IMG/VR virus record: IMGVR_UViG_3300035698_017446
Location: 1 to 26,562 of that record
Strand: one strand, 5' to 3'
DNA length: 26,562 nucleotides
Origin: a virus
A program made the translations under genes and the position numbers. The stretch's first letter is position 1. The number at the start of each line of letters is the position of its first letter. Below the pieces are notes generated by a model, which made no database searches, had not been told where the DNA came from, and was given only the letters and a program-made list of their open reading frames with translations. This document shows positions 17,101 through 25,083 of this stretch, piece after piece.

Positions 17101-19517
17101 TATTTTTTATTTTTAGTGTCGTATTGATTTTTGTTTTCTTTAGCTATTTTTAATTGATTGTCAACTTGTTTTTGCTTTATTTTTAAATCTTCTTTTTTTA
17201 TAATCATATCATCTTGATGTTTTCTTTCAGCTAAAGATTGCTTTTGATTATCAAGATACATTTTACTTGTTTCTATTACATCAGGAATATTGTTTTTATT
17301 AACATCTTTATCTTCAGAAAAACCAAGTGCTTGTATAGTAGCAACTCTTATTCTAGTATTTGATTCTAAAGTTGCTCTAGCATCTTCTCTTTCTTGAACG
17401 ATTTCTTCTTTTCTTGTTTCTTCTTGTTTTGCTGCTATTATAGCATCTTGTTGTTGTTTTTGAACTCTTTGTTCATATATACGTTTATCTTTTTCAGATA
17501 TTTCGAGAGTAGTCATTTTTTCTGCAAAAGAACTAGAGTTCATTATTTTAATATAATCTTTCAAATCTACAGTACTAGCTTGTAAAGCATATTCAGCACC
17601 CCTTTCTATATTAGCTAATTTTTCTTTGTGTTTAGCACCGTTTGTAATAAAGATAGCATAATCGCTATCATTCAATTCAGTGCCATCTATGTCCATCATA
17701 ATAGGAAAAGATTCGTCTACAAAGAACCTGCCTTTCTTGCCGTCAGCATATAATATTTGCGCAACTGATATAAGCTGTGTGAGAACGTCTTTTTTGCATT
17801 GATCATGTGTATAAAAGTAAGGAGCTGTAATAGTTGTACTATTTCTTACTGCTCTTTCAACTCCTGTTGCTGTTTCACTTGGAGAAACAGAACCTTGTCT
17901 TTGTGGACTTATGCCGCTTATTCTATCTACTAGTGATTCTATTTTTTGTAGAATACCTATATATTGACCTATAACTGCGGAAGCAGCTCTATCTATTTCT
18001 GTAAATTGATTAAATGCTGGACTTTTACCTGCATTTAAACCTTCACCTTCTTCAAAAGAATTAATAAACATTACTCCTGCATTATTTAAATAATGAATCC
18101 ATTCTGTAATATCCATGCCTTCACTTTTAGGTAATTGAGCTAAGTCCATTATAACTGCTTTACCTTTAGCTTTAGCTAGTTCATCTTCTAATCTATACCA
18201 TATAATATTATATATGTATTGATGTGGTTTTAACATATCTACAAAAGATGTTGCTTTTGCATTAACGTTATTGTAAACTCTACCTACATAAGGAAGTTTA
18301 CCATTAGATTGATAAGGTAATTCTTCTACATCTGCATAAATATCAGTACCTATACAAGTACCTTGATATATTGAATTTATCCATCTCCATTCTAAAACTG
18401 CTCCTGTTTCTTTTTGTTCAGGAGTTAATATATATGTATCATCAACTATAGTTTCTTCTACTTCTCCTTCAAGAGTTATTTGTTTAACAAATCCAATTTT
18501 TTTAGGAGACTTCCAAACAAAAGTAGCAACTTTTATATATTCAGAATTACTATTATAAGATGAAGTACCTCTACTTGAAACATTTACTTTAAGATCAACA
18601 GGTTGATATAAATAACCAGGAAAAAAATGACTTGTTGATGTACCATTACTTATATCACCATCACTAATTCTTTTTATTTCTGCTGTTGTTAATTCTTCAC
18701 TATATTCATCTATTATTTGACTTGAACTTAAATATCTTTCTTCTCTACCCCAACTTGCATCTTGAATTTTTTTTAATTCAGGACTTTTATCCCATTCAAA
18801 ATTTAAAGGATTAACTACTCTTACATCAGGTTTTCCACCTATAGAACCAGTAAAATATATTTCTTCACTTACAGCAAGACCATGACCAAGACCTTCATTA
18901 AATTTTTCTTTTAAATCTAATTGTTCATAAAAAATTTTTAATAAATTATTAGTATTTATTTCTCGTATATCTTTAAATGTTTTTTCAAAATTTTCAACAA
19001 CTCTTTGAGGATCAGGAGGGGGTATTTTATTACCTTCTTCATCTGTAGTAGCTTCAAGTCCTAATTCTCTTCTAACAAGAGCTTGCATTGTTTCAGCTAA
19101 TAGCTGTTGTTTTTTTTCTTCTATAGAAGTAATTACTTCACCTGCTGTACCTATTGCTGTCCATTCAAAAGGAGTTTCTAATTCTTCTCCCATTAAACTT
19201 TGAAATTTATCTGCTATAAGATTTATATTTCTAAATCTAGCAGGAAGAGATTCTTCACTAATTCCTATATTAAACTGATCATAAACATATTTAAAATCCG
19301 AAGGATCAAATATATTATTAAGTAAATTATAATTAGTTTGTTTTTCGTCTCTAGATAAACGACCATTTAAATTATAAGCATTAGAAAAACCTTCTAAAGC
19401 TTCCATTGTTTTAATAGCCCAATCTCTTGTTTTTTGTCTAGATGATATTGCTTGCGGAGGAAGACTATTAGTCATACTATTTGCTGCACCACCACTATAT
19501 TGTGTTTGCTGTTTCAT
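17100..19517 (-). CDS. Portal protein, crAss-like (805 aa)
   Basis: Portal proteins form the twelve-subunit ring through which DNA is packaged and released. Size, position directly after TerL and sequence style fit the crAss-like portal family of about 800 residues. It has a Gly/Asn-rich N-terminus, a clip/wing region that begins after LPARFRNINLIADKFQSLMGEE, and a long Lys/Gln/Glu helical C-terminal part (about 673-805) that would form the barrel. Within the C-terminal part, residues 738-746 read DVNKNNIPD. This D-x-N-x-N-x-x-x-D pattern, at a hinge between two helices, resembles a calcium-binding loop. The gene starts 8 bases past the TerL stop, and its TAA overlaps the next ATG. Confidence 0.88.
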   Translation of the reverse strand: MKQQTQYSGGAANSMTNSLPPQAISSRQKTRDWAIKTMEALEGFSNAYNLNGRLSRDEKQTNYNLLNNIFDPSDFKYVYDQFNIGISEESLPARFRNINLIADKFQSLMGEELETPFEWTAIGTAGEVITSIEEKKQQLLAETMQALVRRELGLEATTDEEGNKIPPPDPQRVVENFEKTFKDIREINTNNLLKIFYEQLDLKEKFNEGLGHGLAVSEEIYFTGSIGGKPDVRVVNPLNFEWDKSPELKKIQDASWGREERYLSSSQIIDEYSEELTTAEIKRISDGDISNGTSTSHFFPGYLYQPVDLKVNVSSRGTSSYNSNSEYIKVATFVWKSPKKIGFVKQITLEGEVEETIVDDTYILTPEQKETGAVLEWRWINSIYQGTCIGTDIYADVEELPYQSNGKLPYVGRVYNNVNAKATSFVDMLKPHQYIYNIIWYRLEDELAKAKGKAVIMDLAQLPKSEGMDITEWIHYLNNAGVMFINSFEEGEGLNAGKSPAFNQFTEIDRAASAVIGQYIGILQKIESLVDRISGISPQRQGSVSPSETATGVERAVRNSTTITAPYFYTHDQCKKDVLTQLISVAQILYADGKKGRFFVDESFPIMMDIDGTELNDSDYAIFITNGAKHKEKLANIERGAEYALQASTVDLKDYIKIMNSSSFAEKMTTLEISEKDKRIYEQRVQKQQQDAIIAAKQEETRKEEIVQEREDARATLESNTRIRVATIQALGFSEDKDVNKNNIPDVIETSKMYLDNQKQSLAERKHQDDMIIKKEDLKIKQKQVDNQLKIAKENKNQYDTKNKK

Positions 19518-19525
19518 TTAATCTA

Positions 19526-21814
19526 TTAAAAGATGTTTAGTAAAGGCTTTCTATCTCCTGACTTTAAATCAGACACGTAAGAATGTTGTTTAGAAAGATG
19601 CGAAATATCTCTCGGATTTCCTAATAAATTTTCTCTAAATGCTTTAAAAAATTTATCTCTATGGTCTTTGTCCTTAGCTTTCTTTATTCGTATGTTAAAC
19701 ATTTGATTATCATACAAAATAAGTAACATTAAAGCTATCATTCTATCGTAATTACCAAATTCTAAACTAAATGCAGCAGCTTCTTTAAGTAATGGTATTG
19801 ATTTAATTGTATGTAAATACAATTCGCCATCACCATTAGGTACTATTGTTTCAAAATATTCTTTAACAAAAAATATTAAATCTTGTTGTTGTTTAGGAGG
19901 CATACCTATACCTTTATTTCCTCTACCTGAACCTGTTTTAACTCTTTTTTGACTATTATCTTGTGTTTTAATTATATCTGGTGTATCGGCTAATAAATGC
20001 AAAGAATGTTTTTGTTCAAAATGCATTTTAATAGAGTTACGTTCATTCTCATATAAATCAGTAGCACCATAATGTAACAATAACTTTCTTACATTTTCAT
20101 GATGAATACGAGCTAATTGGGGTCTACCTGTATATTCAGCTACTATCTTTTTACATATTCTTCCATCAATTTCATATCTTTTCATTAATAAAGTACTGCC
20201 CATAGAAGCTGTATTATCAGCTTTATCTTGATCATAAGGATCAGTAGCAGCAATGTACATACCATAAAGAGGATTTTCTTCAGGGTCTTCCCAAATAACA
20301 AAACAACCATCTGGTTGTTGTCCTAATTTAATAGGAAAATCAGCAGGATAAAGTTTACCTTTTGTATCTCTTATAAATTTAGTTTTTCCTGTTTCTGTAA
20401 TAACAATATCTCCATATTTACCTCTAAATTCAGTTTTCTCTTGTTGAGATTCTAAATATTTAATATGATCTTCTATAGCAGGTATATCAAAAATATTATC
20501 TGTTTCACTTAAAAAAGCTTCACTTGGTTTTTCAGGTCTATTTTGTAATTCAGAATTATATACAACTCTGTCATTTGCTTTAAGTGCTTTTTCTCTTCTT
20601 AATTCATTTTTACGTTTAGCTTTTTTACTATCTAAAATTCCTTCACTATCTCTAAATTCATTAAAGCCTACATGAGAAGGAACAAATAAACCAATTTTTC
20701 CTTTATGTTCATATATATCATCAAAAGATAAACACTCGTAAGCTTCTGTATTATAAAATACTTTTTTAGATTGAACAGTACTTCCACCTTCCATATCACC
20801 ACCAGTACCCATACACCAAATAACTCCAAACTTATTATCTCCTGTATATGTACAATCTTTTAATGCTCCTAGTGTTCTACTAAGATTAGACATAAAACCA
20901 ACTTCTTCAATATAATTAAGATTACCTCTAGTACCTGCTCCTGCAAAAGGATTATCTTTAAATGTACGATGTTGTATTTTACTTCTAGTACCTTTAGTTT
21001 GCCATTGTCCACCTATTTTAATATCATATTCATTAATAATAGTTTTACTAGGTTCCCATGAACCACTATAAGCTTTAATTAAAGGAGATGGATAAGTTTT
21101 TTTATTAACAACAACACTACCAGGAAGTGAAGATAATCCTAGTTTTACTTTTTTAAGAAGATCAGCAGAATATTTTGCATCATAAGCACCTACAAGTGTT
21201 TCAGATGAATATGGTTCTTTTTCTTTAATTCTTTCAAAATAATCATCGTAATCTAAACAACCATCTGTTAAAAAATTATGACCTATATTTGAAGCAGCAT
21301 AATAACTTTTACCTGTACCTCTAGCTTCAATATCCATAACATTACTAGCTGGATTTTCATATTTAGCTTTACCTAAATCAGAACCATGATAAGTTCTTAA
21401 ATAGTTTCGTACATCTACATATTTATAATTTTTATAAAAATCATATACATCAGGATAAAGTTCTTTACATATAGATATATTATTAGGAGCAAGTAATCTT
21501 AAACATGTAACTTTAAAATCTTTTTCAAAACCACTAAAACCTTTTGCTTCTTGATATATTAAAGATTTCTCCCAATCTAAATCTCTTAAATCTGGTCTAC
21601 CTAGTTTTTTATTTTTAGATAAAGGGTCTTTACTTAAAAGTATACGCCAAAAATTAACATAAAAATAAAGATCAGGAGGCATCCATTTACCTCCCATCCA
21701 ATGACCTTGTATTATACGTCTTTTTTGTTCTTTCCAGTAAGATAATCTTTGTGGATCAAAAGGACTATAATGAGGTATAGTAGGTTCTAAAAAAACTTGA
21801 TTACTTATTAACAT
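19526..21814 (-). CDS. terL: Terminase large subunit (762 aa)
   Basis: This is the packaging motor ATPase and nuclease. The ATPase domain has a Walker A loop at residues 163-170 (EARGTGKS), a Walker B strand at 299-303 (LNYIEE region, catalytic Glu about 302-303) and a coupling motif near 334-340 (CMGTGGD). The RuvC-like nuclease domain follows: first acidic residue D525 in AATDPYD, a second acidic cluster near E589-E591 (YENERNSI), and D690 in NYDRMIALML. The order and spacing are those of a complete TerL. The N-terminus (1-100) is longer than in many families, as in crAss-like enzymes. The start codon lies inside the end of the IHF-like gene (14-base overlap), so the two are translationally linked. 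Portal follows at once. Confidence 0.93.
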   Translation of the reverse strand: MLISNQVFLEPTIPHYSPFDPQRLSYWKEQKRRIIQGHWMGGKWMPPDLYFYVNFWRILLSKDPLSKNKKLGRPDLRDLDWEKSLIYQEAKGFSGFEKDFKVTCLRLLAPNNISICKELYPDVYDFYKNYKYVDVRNYLRTYHGSDLGKAKYENPASNVMDIEARGTGKSYYAASNIGHNFLTDGCLDYDDYFERIKEKEPYSSETLVGAYDAKYSADLLKKVKLGLSSLPGSVVVNKKTYPSPLIKAYSGSWEPSKTIINEYDIKIGGQWQTKGTRSKIQHRTFKDNPFAGAGTRGNLNYIEEVGFMSNLSRTLGALKDCTYTGDNKFGVIWCMGTGGDMEGGSTVQSKKVFYNTEAYECLSFDDIYEHKGKIGLFVPSHVGFNEFRDSEGILDSKKAKRKNELRREKALKANDRVVYNSELQNRPEKPSEAFLSETDNIFDIPAIEDHIKYLESQQEKTEFRGKYGDIVITETGKTKFIRDTKGKLYPADFPIKLGQQPDGCFVIWEDPEENPLYGMYIAATDPYDQDKADNTASMGSTLLMKRYEIDGRICKKIVAEYTGRPQLARIHHENVRKLLLHYGATDLYENERNSIKMHFEQKHSLHLLADTPDIIKTQDNSQKRVKTGSGRGNKGIGMPPKQQQDLIFFVKEYFETIVPNGDGELYLHTIKSIPLLKEAAAFSLEFGNYDRMIALMLLILYDNQMFNIRIKKAKDKDHRDKFFKAFRENLLGNPRDISHLSKQHSYVSDLKSGDRKPLLNIF

Positions 21815-22073
21815 CTTGTAATTGTTCTAGTAATCTTTTAAAATTCTTTTGACGAATTTCAGATATAATTTTACGTCTTGTTTTCTTTACTTTAAATTTA
21901 CCTAAATAATTAAGTATAATAGTAGGGTCTTCTTCTGTAGATACATTTTGTTTCATCTTAACTGTTAAGAATTTAAAAACAGAAGTAACAGATAAAGAAA
22001 CAATATTAATATCTAAATCAAGTTCTTCAGCAATTTCTTTTAATATTTTAGTAATACTTACATCTAATGCCAT
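21801..22073 (-). CDS. IHF/HU-like DNA-bending protein (90 aa)
   Basis: The fold pattern matches the HU/IHF family: two N-terminal helices (residues 5-43), then a strand-turn with LGKFKVKKTRRK (57-68), which is the family's G-x-F-x-V-R block. The usual long DNA-inserting beta arm with its Arg-Asn-Pro tip is missing. After RRK the chain passes straight to a short helical, Lys-rich C-terminus, so the arm is reduced. IHF-like genes next to the terminase are a known feature of crAss-like phages. Here the gene starts on the stop of the helical 179-residue gene (TAATG) and its end overlaps terL by 14 bases. A role in bending DNA for packaging or compaction is inferred. Confidence 0.78.
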   Translation of the reverse strand: MALDVSITKILKEIAEELDLDINIVSLSVTSVFKFLTVKMKQNVSTEEDPTIILNYLGKFKVKKTRRKIISEIRQKNFKRLLEQLQDVNK

Positions 22074-22612
22074 TATATATTTCCTTGATCTGATTCACTT
22101 AATTCTTCATCACCTTTTTTACTTGTGCTATTTCCTTTTTCTTTTTCTTTAGATGCTTTAAGTTTTTCTAAAAGAATATGTTGTTTATCCATATTAAGAA
22201 TAGTCTTATCTAAAAAATCAAATGTTTCTTCATCGTATTGTGTTATGCCTATTAAATCTCTTTTTTCTTCTAACTTTAATTCTATAACAGCTATAGTTTT
22301 TTCTACAGAAGTAAGAGTAATATTAACATAAGCTTCTTCTAAGTCTTTTATATTTTTATCATTTATTATTTTATCTACATCTTCACCTAATACAATTTTT
22401 ATAGCATTAGCTTTTCTATCAAAAACATTTAAATTACTTAGAATACTTAAAGGATGAAAAACAAATTTTAAATACCACATTAATTTACTTGAACTTTCAG
22501 GTTCTTGTTTATTAAGAGTATAAAATTCATTAAAAGGATCAACATGTTTATATTGAGGATGGCTTACCCAAAAATCTAAAGATGCATCAAAGTTTTCTTC
22601 ATGATTTGCCAT
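22073..22612 (-). CDS. Helical protein upstream of IHF-like gene and terL, small-terminase candidate (179 aa)
   Basis: I recognise no named domain. The first 60 residues are aromatic-rich (FWVSHPQYKHVDPFNEFY), followed by helices (60-160) with regular Leu/Ile spacing and a charged, low-complexity tail (Lys/Glu/Ser/Gly) from about 155. The overall size and the mainly helical, oligomer-like layout with a disordered tail resemble small terminase subunits. A small terminase would be expected immediately before TerL, and no other gene in the window is a clear match. Its TAA overlaps the start of the IHF-like gene (TAATG), which ties it to the packaging block. This is an inference from position, and the neighbouring winged-helix protein is a rival candidate. 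Confidence 0.62.
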   Translation of the reverse strand: MANHEENFDASLDFWVSHPQYKHVDPFNEFYTLNKQEPESSSKLMWYLKFVFHPLSILSNLNVFDRKANAIKIVLGEDVDKIINDKNIKDLEEAYVNITLTSVEKTIAVIELKLEEKRDLIGITQYDEETFDFLDKTILNMDKQHILLEKLKASKEKEKGNSTSKKGDEELSESDQGNI

Positions 22613-22613
22613 T

Positions 22614-23114
22614 TTATGATATTGTTACTTTTATTGGATTACTTTCATCTAATAATTCTTCTTCTTCTTCTTCTAATAAATTAGTAGCTTCTAAAAGAGG
22701 TTCTTCTTGTAATATTTCTTTTTGTTTTGTTTCTGGAGGAAAAGAAGTTTCTGATAAAACACTAATATCTTTAAATACAAAAGTAACAGCATTAATAGGA
22801 AATAAAAAAGCAGACAATTCTTTTTTGTTTTGTCCAAAAATACCTTTCTCTCTTAAACTACTGATAGTATTATTAAATGTTGATTCATCTATTTCTAATT
22901 GTTGTTGTACTTCTTTACGTCTGTCTGTAGAAAGAACTAGTTCAGTTAAATAAGGTTCTTTAACTTGTTCTTTAAGAGTGGAATAATACAGAACTAATTT
23001 TACTAATACATTAAATTCTTGCTTTGTTAAAGCACTTTGAAATGCAAATAAACTTAGATATAAAGAAACATATTCTTCTTTACTAGAATAAGTAACTGTT
23101 ATTCTTTTTAACAT
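22614..23114 (-). CDS. Winged-helix DNA-binding protein (166 aa)
   Basis: Residues of about 30-110 look like a winged helix-turn-helix: an LTKQEFNVLVKLV helix, then LSTDRRKEVQQQLEID and the recognition-helix-like STFNNTISSLREKGIF, followed by a short beta wing (SAFLFPINAVTFVF). The C-terminal third is acidic and disordered, with a run of Glu (about 148-153). It ends one base before the helical gene that precedes the IHF-like protein and terL. It could be the DNA-recognition part of the packaging machinery (small terminase), a late-gene regulator, or a replication-initiator-like protein; the fold does not separate these. The leader ends in TAAAGTAAAAATG, similar to other starts in this block. 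Confidence 0.68.
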   Translation of the reverse strand: MLKRITVTYSSKEEYVSLYLSLFAFQSALTKQEFNVLVKLVLYYSTLKEQVKEPYLTELVLSTDRRKEVQQQLEIDESTFNNTISSLREKGIFGQNKKELSAFLFPINAVTFVFKDISVLSETSFPPETKQKEILQEEPLLEATNLLEEEEEELLDESNPIKVTIS

Positions 23115-23137
23115 TTTTACTTTATTTAAAATTAACT

Positions 23138-23467
23138 TTAACCTCTTAATCCTGATGTAAACAAATAATCTGCTATAATTTTTTTATCTACAACTTGATG
23201 CCATTTAGTTACTAACTTTTTTCTTATAACAGGTCTTTCACCTGTAACAGTTTGTATAACTATTTTTTCTGATCCTAAATCTTTTTTAAGAACCCATAGT
23301 GTATAAGATAATCTTATAAGAACAAATTTATCTTTAACCCATTTAGACCCTCTTTCTATACCATCACCTATTTCTATAACAAAACCATAATCTTCTGGTT
23401 TCCAATAAATAGAATCTTCTTCTACAGTTTCAATATGTTCTTTATTACTTTTTATTTTATCTTTCAT
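23138..23467 (-). CDS. Hypothetical protein, first gene after the accessory-operon terminator (109 aa)
   Basis: I do not recognise this protein. The N-terminus (1-20) is charged and flexible. The rest alternates strands with aromatic residues (YWKPEDYGFVIEIGDG, then a WVLKKDLG block) and a basic stretch RPVIRKKLVTKWHQV, before a helical end. It has no Cys and no signal peptide. It begins 25 bases downstream of a strong terminator and so probably heads the packaging transcript. The leader contains TATAAAGTAAAATG. Base composition and codon use are like the neighbours. Confidence 0.6.
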   Translation of the reverse strand: MKDKIKSNKEHIETVEEDSIYWKPEDYGFVIEIGDGIERGSKWVKDKFVLIRLSYTLWVLKKDLGSEKIVIQTVTGERPVIRKKLVTKWHQVVDKKIIADYLFTSGLRG

Positions 23468-23485
23468 TTTACTTTATATCATACA

Positions 23486-23517
23486 TAAAAAAACCTATTG
23501 TCTTTCGACAATAGGTT
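23486..23517 (-). terminator. Rho-independent terminator closing the accessory operon
   Basis: An 11-bp perfect stem (23492-23502 with 23507-23517) has a TTTC/GAAA tetraloop. On the minus strand it runs directly into seven T residues. It begins about 40 bases past the stop of the 88-residue gene. Confidence 0.92.
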
Positions 23518-23556
23518 AAAATAAATAATAATTTATTAATTACACTATAAATGCAA

Positions 23557-23823
23557 TTATCTTATTTTAGTTTTTTTTTTACCAGTTTTTTTGGCAGCAG
23601 CTACTTTTGATTTAAGAATTTTTTCATCAATAGCAAGACAAGAATCAATAATTTTAGATACAACTTCTATAGCTTCTTGTTTTGTTTTTTCATCTTTTTC
23701 ATAACATCTTAAATCAGTAGCAAGTTGTTTTGAATCTTCAACATTCATTCCTTTTTTTTGAAATAAATCAAATAAAGGTTTTCTGCTCTCTAGGTTTTTT
23801 TGTAATAGTATTTCAGCTTTCAT
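23557..23823 (-). CDS. Small Lys-rich hypothetical protein (88 aa)
   Basis: This is a helical, charged protein with two Cys (about 40 and 62) that are not arranged as a metal site. It ends in a very basic tail (KVAAAKKTGKKKTKIR) that could bind nucleic acid. No family is recognised. It is the last gene before the terminator at 23486-23517 and starts one base after the stop of the zinc-ribbon-like gene. Confidence 0.6.
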   Translation of the reverse strand: MKAEILLQKNLESRKPLFDLFQKKGMNVEDSKQLATDLRCYEKDEKTKQEAIEVVSKIIDSCLAIDEKILKSKVAAAKKTGKKKTKIR

Positions 23824-23824
23824 G

Positions 23825-24049
23825 TTAATTAAATTTTAGTTTAAAATTTTCAATCGGTTTATCTTTAGTTGTTATTTTTTTTATAACAAAATCTTTAACT
23901 TCTTTTTTAACAGCACCTATTGTTATTATTCTAAAACAATTTTTACTACTACATTTATATCTACCTTTACCATTAACAGGTTGTATTTTATTAAGTATGC
24001 AATAATCATTACTGCATGAAGAATCAATAGTGCTTATTTGTTGAGGCAT
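23825..24049 (-). CDS. Zinc-ribbon-like small protein (74 aa)
   Basis: Four Cys are placed as two knuckles: C12-x4-C17 and C33-x4-C38, with the turn NGKGRYKCSSKNCFR between strands. This looks like the zinc ribbon of small DNA- or RNA-binding phage proteins. A Lys-rich tail (49-74) follows. Spacing within each pair is longer than the usual two residues, so metal binding is probable but not certain. It starts 4 bases after the stop of the GroES-like gene in the same operon. The function is unknown. Confidence 0.6.
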   Translation of the reverse strand: MPQQISTIDSSCSNDYCILNKIQPVNGKGRYKCSSKNCFRIITIGAVKKEVKDFVIKKITTKDKPIENFKLKFN

Positions 24050-24053
24050 TAAT

Positions 24054-24473
24054 TTAACTATTTTTTATTATAGATGCTATTTCATGCACATAAAATTCAT
24101 TTAAAGTGTAACCATTTAATATAGATTCAGTTCCACCTTTAATAGGAAGAATATAATCTCCTGCATTTAAATTATAATTAAATTTATCAACTATAGTAGG
24201 ACAAAAAGCTATAACTTTCATAGCATATCGAATAGAATCTACTTTAAGACTATGTTTGTTTACAGTATCAGAAAGTAAAATTTTACTATTTGTTGATTCA
24301 AATAATATATCAGGAATAGGTAAAACAGCTATTCTTGAATTAATTGGTTGATACCCTTTAAGATCATTTAAAATATCTTCAAATTTTTTATGAAGTTGAT
24401 TATATTTTATTAAATCTTGTTTACTTAATTCTTTTATTTCTTTTTCACTTAATTTTTTATATTGTACTTTCAT
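24054..24473 (-). CDS. Probable GroES-like (gp31-type) co-chaperonin (139 aa)
   Basis: Residues of about 43-139 follow the GroES fold plan. INSRIAVLPIP (44-54) is the first strand. Residues 56-72 look like a mobile loop with a hydrophobic triplet (KILLS, 64-68) where GroES has its GroEL-contacting Ile-Val-Leu. AMKVIAFCP (84-92) matches the 'V-x-A-V-G-P' strand, NAGDYILPIKGG (103-114) the 'V-K-x-G-D-x-V-L' strand and roof-loop region, and YVHEIASII (128-136) the closing 'E-x-D-I-L-A-I' strand. About 40 helical, charged N-terminal residues are extra compared with GroES (about 95 residues). Phage T4 gp31 and similar proteins replace GroES during capsid-protein folding, and this phage may use it for its capsid protein. 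The call is from pattern only. The ATG overlaps the upstream TGA (ATGA). Confidence 0.55.
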   Translation of the reverse strand: MKVQYKKLSEKEIKELSKQDLIKYNQLHKKFEDILNDLKGYQPINSRIAVLPIPDILFESTNSKILLSDTVNKHSLKVDSIRYAMKVIAFCPTIVDKFNYNLNAGDYILPIKGGTESILNGYTLNEFYVHEIASIIKNS

Positions 24474-24727
24474 CTTAATTCTAATTTAAATCTTATATTA
24501 TTAATTGATAATTTTAATGTTGTAGAAGATCTTAATGCTTCTGGTTTTGAATATGTTAAATGTCTATTATAAAGTTGTAAACAAATCATATCGTAAGCTT
24601 TTTCTTCTAGTACTATAGTAAAATAATGACAATTTTCATTTAAATTTTTACTTAGTTTAGATAAAGCATCACTTATTTCTTCAGCAAATAAAATCAAATC
24701 ATTATAATTTTGTATATTATATATCAT
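24470..24727 (-). CDS. Small hypothetical protein (85 aa)
   Basis: I do not recognise this protein. It is a compact alpha/beta protein with an N-terminal helix (ILFAEEISDALSKLSKNL, about 12-29), a beta middle with YFTIVLEEKAYDMICLQLY, and a C-terminal pair of strands. It has two Cys (34 and 54) and no signal peptide. It starts 1 base after the preceding stop and overlaps the GroES-like gene by 4 bases (ATGA), so its synthesis is probably coupled to that gene. Confidence 0.6.
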   Translation of the reverse strand: MIYNIQNYNDLILFAEEISDALSKLSKNLNENCHYFTIVLEEKAYDMICLQLYNRHLTYSKPEALRSSTTLKLSINNIRFKLELR

Positions 24728-24728
24728 T

Positions 24729-25079
24729 TTATTTAAACTTTAATACAAAAGAAGAACGAGATTTTCTTTTTTCTTTTACTTTTTTTTCTTTCTTAATTGT
24801 TTGTCCATTAAATACTAAACGAGCAATAGCTTTTTCTCTTTCATTATTTTCTTTAACATAAAAACTATCATCAGAAACAAATGTTTCTTTTTTAGAATAA
24901 TGTATAGAATTTTGATTAAAACCAGAAGGTAAATAAGCAAAAAGACCTTGACATGTTAAACATTCAGGTTCTTTTTTTGGATGTATACGTCTGTGAATAA
25001 CTGCTTTATTATATATCTTAGCAGGTAAACTTTCTTCATTTTCTATATGATCAAATATTTGTCGGCCTTTTAATATCAT
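24729..25079 (-). CDS. Small basic protein with a possible zinc site (116 aa)
   Basis: This is a basic protein with a single Cys pair C40-LT-C43 preceded by H29 and H33 (HRRIHPKKEPECLTC), which together could bind one zinc ion. The C-terminal 25 residues are almost all Lys, Arg and Ser, ending VLKFK, and would favour contact with nucleic acid. No family is recognised. It begins 4 bases after the stop of the previous gene and ends 1 base before the next, within the six-gene accessory operon. Confidence 0.58.
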   Translation of the reverse strand: MILKGRQIFDHIENEESLPAKIYNKAVIHRRIHPKKEPECLTCQGLFAYLPSGFNQNSIHYSKKETFVSDDSFYVKENNEREKAIARLVFNGQTIKKEKKVKEKRKSRSSFVLKFK

Positions 25080-25083
25080 AGTT

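Noticed and set aside
22582-22953. Plus-strand open frame of 123 codons, Ser-rich
   Set aside because: It is antisense to the winged-helix gene and the start of the helical gene; the Ser runs come from the Glu codons of the real gene read backwards.
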